The notes beneath the pieces were generated by a model. That model worked only from the letters and a program-made list of their open reading frames with translations. It was not told where the DNA came from and ran no database searches. The translations under genes were made by a program, and so were the position numbers. Below, in pieces: positions 6,195 through 9,802 of a stretch of 9,802 bases of DNA; position 1 is the first letter of the stretch, and each line of letters begins with the position of its first letter. The stretch comes from Planctomycetota bacterium. GTDB taxonomy: Bacteria; Planctomycetota; Planctomycetia; Pirellulales; Pirellulaceae. The stretch lies in assembly GCA_026692885.1 (NCBI GenBank), contig JAPLNJ010000542.1:1-9802 (forward strand), written 5' to 3'.

Positions 6195-7601
6195 ATGACA
6201 CGAAGCTCCACAATACTTCTCCTCAGTGCCGTGCTGTCAGCGTGCCTGGGCACCGCCGGGCCAGCTGCTGACATCGTTTCGCACCCTAACATCCTGCTGA
6301 TCACCGCCGACGACCTCGGTTGCCAACTATCGTGCTACGGCGAGAAACGATTCCGCACGCCGCGTTTGGATGCCCTGGCGGCGGAAGGGGTGCGATTCGA
6401 GAGCTTCTACGTGGCTCAATCGTCTTGCAGTTCTTCCCGTTCCTCACTGCTCACAGGACGGTGGCCGCACCAAAATGGACAGATCGGCTTGGCACACCTC
6501 GGATTCACTATGCATCCCGACCAGCCGAACCTGCCGGCATTGCTTAAAGCCGCTGGCTATCGCACGGGCATCATCGGCAAGTTGCACGTCGCGCCGGCGG
6601 CGGACTTTCCGTGGGACTGGATGCCAAAGAAGGAGAAGGTGGCCGCACCGCCGACGCGTAACGTGCGGTGGGTCGCCGAGCAAAGTCGTGAGTTCCTGGG
6701 CTCCGCCAAAGCCTCCGGACAGCCGTTCTTTTACTACGTGAACTTCTTCGACCCGCACGGGCCTTACACGCCGGACGTGAATCAGGTCGATGGTGTGCCG
6801 GAGCAGCCGTTGCGTCCCGGCGACATCCGGGAGACGTTCGCGATGAAAGCCCCCACCGAGGCCGCGAAGAAACGCCTCACCGCGACTATCGCCAATACAA
6901 TCCTGCGCGTCGATGTCGGGGTGGGCCTGTTGCTGGACGAGTTGAAGTCGGCCGGCTTCGCCGAGAATACGCTCGTCGTGTTCCTCGGCGATAACGGCCT
7001 GCCGGTCCAGCGGGGCAAGACCACGAGCTACGAAGCCGGCGTACGTGTGCCGTTGGTGGTCCGCTGGCCGGGAGTGGCGCAGGCCGGGCAAGTGCGCCGC
7101 AATCTGGTGTCCGAAATCGACCTCCTGCCGACCCTGTTGTCCGCGGCAGGTGTCAGTGCGCCGAGCCTACTGGCTGGCCAGCCCCTACAGGACGTTCTGC
7201 GGGAACACACCGCCCCGTGGCGGGGGTTCCTGTTTACCGAGATGAACTTCCATGAACCGCAGCAGTGCAAGCCGCAACGCACGGTGCGCGACGCTCACCA
7301 TAAGCTCCTGCTCAATCTCGCGCCGCTCGACGGTCAGTCGCCGGTGGAACTCTTCGATCTCCAGGCCGATCCGGAGGAGACGAAAAATCTGGCCGACGAC
7401 GCGGCCCACGGTGCCACGCGTCGCCGGCTGGAAGCGGCCCTGCGGGACTGGCGCGAGCGGACCAGTGATCCGTTGCTTGACGCAGCCCGCTTACAGCGTT
7501 GGATTGACGCAGCCGCCCGCTGGGAAAAGCTCCCGCGAAACAAAGCCGGTCCGAGCGAGGTAGTCCGCATCCCGGACGGCGAACTGGAGTTATTGAAGTG
7601 A
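6195..7601 (+). CDS. Type I sulfatase, heparan N-sulfatase-like, with CSSSR active-site motif; possible lipoprotein
   Basis: This is an intact 468-residue sulfatase. The hydrophobic start STILLLSAVLSACLG contains LSAC, matching the lipobox, so Cys17 may be lipidated; alternatively it is an ordinary Sec signal. Domain landmarks are PNILLITADDLG (Asp39-Asp40), the active-site segment SSCSSSRSSLLTGRWPHQNG (Cys78, Arg82), GIIGKLHV (Lys129, His131), FFDPHGPY (His188), VVFLGDNG (Asp266-Asn267) and GKTTSYEAGVRVPLVVRWPG (Lys275). The SSC...SLLTG...HQNG context resembles N-sulfoglucosamine sulfohydrolases, which remove N-sulfate from heparan-type sugars. The usual Pro or Ala of CxPSR is Ser80 here, which may affect formylglycine formation. 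All other metal and sulfate ligands are present. It starts divergently from the minus-strand sulfatase across an operator-like palindrome. Substrate is inferred from resemblance only. Confidence 0.9.
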   Translation: MTRSSTILLLSAVLSACLGTAGPAADIVSHPNILLITADDLGCQLSCYGEKRFRTPRLDALAAEGVRFESFYVAQSSCSSSRSSLLTGRWPHQNGQIGLAHLGFTMHPDQPNLPALLKAAGYRTGIIGKLHVAPAADFPWDWMPKKEKVAAPPTRNVRWVAEQSREFLGSAKASGQPFFYYVNFFDPHGPYTPDVNQVDGVPEQPLRPGDIRETFAMKAPTEAAKKRLTATIANTILRVDVGVGLLLDELKSAGFAENTLVVFLGDNGLPVQRGKTTSYEAGVRVPLVVRWPGVAQAGQVRRNLVSEIDLLPTLLSAAGVSAPSLLAGQPLQDVLREHTAPWRGFLFTEMNFHEPQQCKPQRTVRDAHHKLLLNLAPLDGQSPVELFDLQADPEETKNLADDAAHGATRRRLEAALRDWRERTSDPLLDAARLQRWIDAAARWEKLPRNKAGPSEVVRIPDGELELLK

Positions 7602-7764
7602 CCCCTTTGCTCACAGCTTCGTCTCCGTCACACTCCCGCTCGGTGACGAAATCGAGTATTCGGTTCGGCTTTAGCCGCTGGCGCTTGGCCTTCGCAAGCC
7701 GTTGAGCAGCAGATAGACTCCGCACTGTGGGGTACGTCGTCCTTTATTCCGAACCGAGACTTCC

Positions 7765-9802
7765 ATGCCGATTCTGCTTGTCCCGCGCACGACGGGCCTT
7801 CTCGCCATCGTCCTGGCACTAACTGTTCTTCCCGGGTGCCGTAAGCCGCGGACTTCCGATATACCCCCGCAGGCACTGCCCTCCGTCAAGGAGGCTCCTC
7901 GCTCGGAGGAGGAAGTCCTGCGTTTGATTCAGCAAAAGAACCGAGCCATTGCGGAATTGGAGAGCGAGAAATTCGAGGCGAGCATCGCTCTATTCCAAAA
8001 CCTTGCCGAGGAACTCCCGACCGAGCCGCTGGTCCATACCGACCTTGTGGTCGCCTACATCCTGCTGTTGAAATCGCCGACCTTCAGCGCGCAATCCGGA
8101 ACCTTGGTCCATCGACAGACCGTCGAAAAGGCAGAACAGGCCGTTACTCATTTGTTACAGGTTGCTGACGATTCGGCCACGAGTCATGTCTTGGCTTCCA
8201 AAGTCGCTCGGCTTGTGCCCGACGAACGCCGCTCCCTGGAAGAACTGAACCGAGCCGTGAAACTGACGCCTGACGATCCGGTCCTCTGGTACGAGCTGTT
8301 TCAAGCCGGGCGATTTTCGGAGGATGCGGAGGTCAAGGCCCGGGCGACGGAGGGATTGAAACGCACGTGCGAGCTATGGCCCGATAATCTCTCCGTGCTC
8401 CGAGAGCGTCTGCTCCAGCAAGCCACGGACCGGGATCCCACGATTACCGAAACGCTTAGGAATGCCCGCACGACGATCGAACCTCTGGTCGCGAGTTCCC
8501 CGACGTGGCGGAAATTGAATCTATTGAGCATGCTCGACCAGACAGTCGCCATCGCTTCGGATCAGTCCCTAGACGGGGAAGGGAAGTGGAACACGGTGCT
8601 CGCCAAGGTGCGGCCACTAACGAATGTGCTCAGCGCCGACCATGCGACCCGGATCGATCGTCGTCGGATTGATCGCCAAGACGCTGCCGACCCGGGCGAG
8701 TTGGCCTTTGTCATGCATGATTTCAATGAGTCTGCCTTGACCACTGCCTGTCCGGTCTCCAAGGAACTTGGACCGCTGATCTCGGTGAAATTTGTCCCGT
8801 TGCCCAAGGCAAGACAACTGCCCCCGCTGCCAAGAGTACGCGGCGTGGAACTCGTCGATTTTGATCTGGACGGGCGACTGGATGTCGTGGCCGTTCGTGA
8901 ACAGACGGTCGAGGTGTACAGTCGAGGAAAGACGGGCGACGATTGGAAATTGCTCTCCGCCTTCGAGTCGCCCAAGGAGTTGCAAGGCGTGGTGGCGGCT
9001 GATCTCGATCGCGATTTTGATTCCACCGCGGCGGGCGGGGTAGGTGGCAGATGCCCGAACGCCGATTTGGATCTGGTCGCCTACGGTCCCGGCGGCTTGT
9101 TGGTTCTGGAGAACAAACTGGACGAGAAGACAGGCCACCGTTCGCTGCCAATGGTTCGACAGGCTGCCGCGTTCGAACAACTCCGAAATGTGTTGGCGGT
9201 GGCCGTGGTCGATCTGGATCATGACGGGAATCTGGACTTAGTCGTGTCGTCGAGCGCTGGTATCTCGCTGTGGTTAAATCGGGGCGATGTGACTTTCGAG
9301 GATATCAGCGATCGAGCCAGCCTCCCACCCGCGGATTTCCACGCGACCGTCATCGTGCCGGTCGATTGGAATCGTGACGGGGACGTGGATGTGTTGCTGG
9401 CGGGTCCCTCGTCGAAAGCCGCTGGCTGTCTGGCGAACCTTCGGCATGGACGTTTTCGCTGGGAACCGTTCTCGACGGACTACAACGGGTTAAGGGGGGC
9501 CAATGCCTTGTGCCTCGCCGATGTGGACGGAAACCGCTCGTGGGATCTGATTGCTGGTGGAGAACGCGGCGTCACACTGATGCAAACTGCGACATCAGAG
9601 TCCGGGCCGGTGCGATGCCTCAAGTCGAGCGATCTCGGCACGGAAGCCGTGGGCGGCATGACAACGTGGGATTACGACAACGATGGCCATGTGGACCTAC
9701 TAGCGTGGGGCCAGGGCGGACTTGTGATCTACCGTGGTGGATCCGATGGCCAGTTTCACCCGGCGTTGGGACTCGTGGAAGGTCCGCCGACGCGAGTCGA
9801 AG
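7765..9802 (+). CDS. VCBS/FG-GAP repeat lipoprotein with helical (TPR-like) N-terminal region, 3'-truncated by window
   Basis: An open frame of 679 codons runs from ATG 7765 to the window end with no stop. This ATG is the only start after the in-frame TAG at 7714; there is no clear Shine-Dalgarno site. The N-terminus has a hydrophobic core and the lipobox-like LPGC (Cys25), so it is probably a lipoprotein. Residues ~48-210 are helical and TPR-like (EEEVLRLIQQKNRAIAELES, LEELNRAVKLTPDDPVLWYEL). From ~364 onward come calcium-loop repeats of the DxDxDG type: VDFDLDGRLDVV (364), ADLDRDFD (412, interrupted), VDLDHDGNLDLVV (482), VDWNRDGDVDVLLA (533), ADVDGNRSWDLIAG (585) and WDYDNDGHVDLLAW (635). 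This architecture matches planctomycete VCBS/CRTAC1-type proteins, beta-propeller-like and surface-exposed. Function is unknown; adhesion or glycan binding is plausible. It is separated from the sulfatase by 163 bp, so co-transcription is uncertain. Confidence 0.85.
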   Translation, partial: MPILLVPRTTGLLAIVLALTVLPGCRKPRTSDIPPQALPSVKEAPRSEEEVLRLIQQKNRAIAELESEKFEASIALFQNLAEELPTEPLVHTDLVVAYILLLKSPTFSAQSGTLVHRQTVEKAEQAVTHLLQVADDSATSHVLASKVARLVPDERRSLEELNRAVKLTPDDPVLWYELFQAGRFSEDAEVKARATEGLKRTCELWPDNLSVLRERLLQQATDRDPTITETLRNARTTIEPLVASSPTWRKLNLLSMLDQTVAIASDQSLDGEGKWNTVLAKVRPLTNVLSADHATRIDRRRIDRQDAADPGELAFVMHDFNESALTTACPVSKELGPLISVKFVPLPKARQLPPLPRVRGVELVDFDLDGRLDVVAVREQTVEVYSRGKTGDDWKLLSAFESPKELQGVVAADLDRDFDSTAAGGVGGRCPNADLDLVAYGPGGLLVLENKLDEKTGHRSLPMVRQAAAFEQLRNVLAVAVVDLDHDGNLDLVVSSSAGISLWLNRGDVTFEDISDRASLPPADFHATVIVPVDWNRDGDVDVLLAGPSSKAAGCLANLRHGRFRWEPFSTDYNGLRGANALCLADVDGNRSWDLIAGGERGVTLMQTATSESGPVRCLKSSDLGTEAVGGMTTWDYDNDGHVDLLAWGQGGLVIYRGGSDGQFHPALGLVEGPPTRVE

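Noticed and set aside
7626..7677. Short hairpins after the 7601 stop (CGTCAC/GTGACG with an 11-nt loop; CGGCT-TT-AGCCG)
   Set aside because: Stems are short, one loop is large and the other too small, and there is no following T-tract. A terminator cannot be supported. The rest of the 163-bp gap 7602-7764 shows no gene or convincing promoter.
8562..9222. Overlapping minus-strand frames of 154 and 201 codons
   Set aside because: Both are antisense to the VCBS lipoprotein frame, whose calcium-loop repeats are unmistakable, and they carry no motif of their own.

Overview
The window is GC-rich and densely coding. It most resembles a planctomycete chromosome (Planctomycetota; Pirellulales- or Gemmatales-like). 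This placement is inferred from gene content: three secreted type I sulfatase genes in under 5 kb, a large PQQ-type beta-propeller protein of the kind with a 'CYR...GIE...DLDTG' N-terminal block, a secreted LamG/DUF1080-like beta-sandwich protein, and a lipoprotein combining a helical repeat-like region with VCBS/FG-GAP calcium loops. It also rests on a palindromic repeat (AGTGGGATAGGC...) that I recall as common in planctomycete genomes. No rRNA, tRNA, CRISPR array, transposase or integrase was seen.

Layout. (1) At 2-1689 (+) lies the 3' part of a beta-propeller gene. It is cut by the window start and split into two reading frames by an apparent one-base loss near 950-958. A perfect 24-bp-arm palindrome (323-388) sits inside it exactly on codon boundaries and is read through. 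(2) At 1730-2758 (+) is a complete secreted beta-sandwich plus coiled-coil protein. (3) At 2765-4284 (+) is a sulfatase gene that has lost its central catalytic segment and changed frame, so it is a broken gene or an assembly artefact. These three lie head-to-tail and probably form one transcript. (4) At 4387-5952 (-) is an intact sulfatase of the choline-sulfatase/phosphonate-monoester-hydrolase-like type. (5) At 6195-7601 (+), divergent from it, is an intact sulfatase resembling heparan N-sulfatases, with an unusual CSSSR formylglycine motif. The 242-bp divergent gap holds an operator-like inverted repeat (6115-6138). (6) From 7765 to the window end (+) is a lipoprotein with at least five calcium-binding VCBS-type loops, cut at its 3' end.

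Taken together the genes suggest a periplasmic or cell-surface toolkit for removing sulfate from sulfated polysaccharides, with accessory beta-sandwich and propeller proteins that may bind ligand or act as scaffold. No glycoside hydrolase, sulfatase-maturing enzyme (FGE or anSME), transporter or regulator gene lies in the window, so substrate and regulation are inferred only. I did not find a clear new multi-gene system. The strongest second-look items are the palindrome read in frame as protein, the CSSSR sulfatase, and the sulfatase lacking its core.
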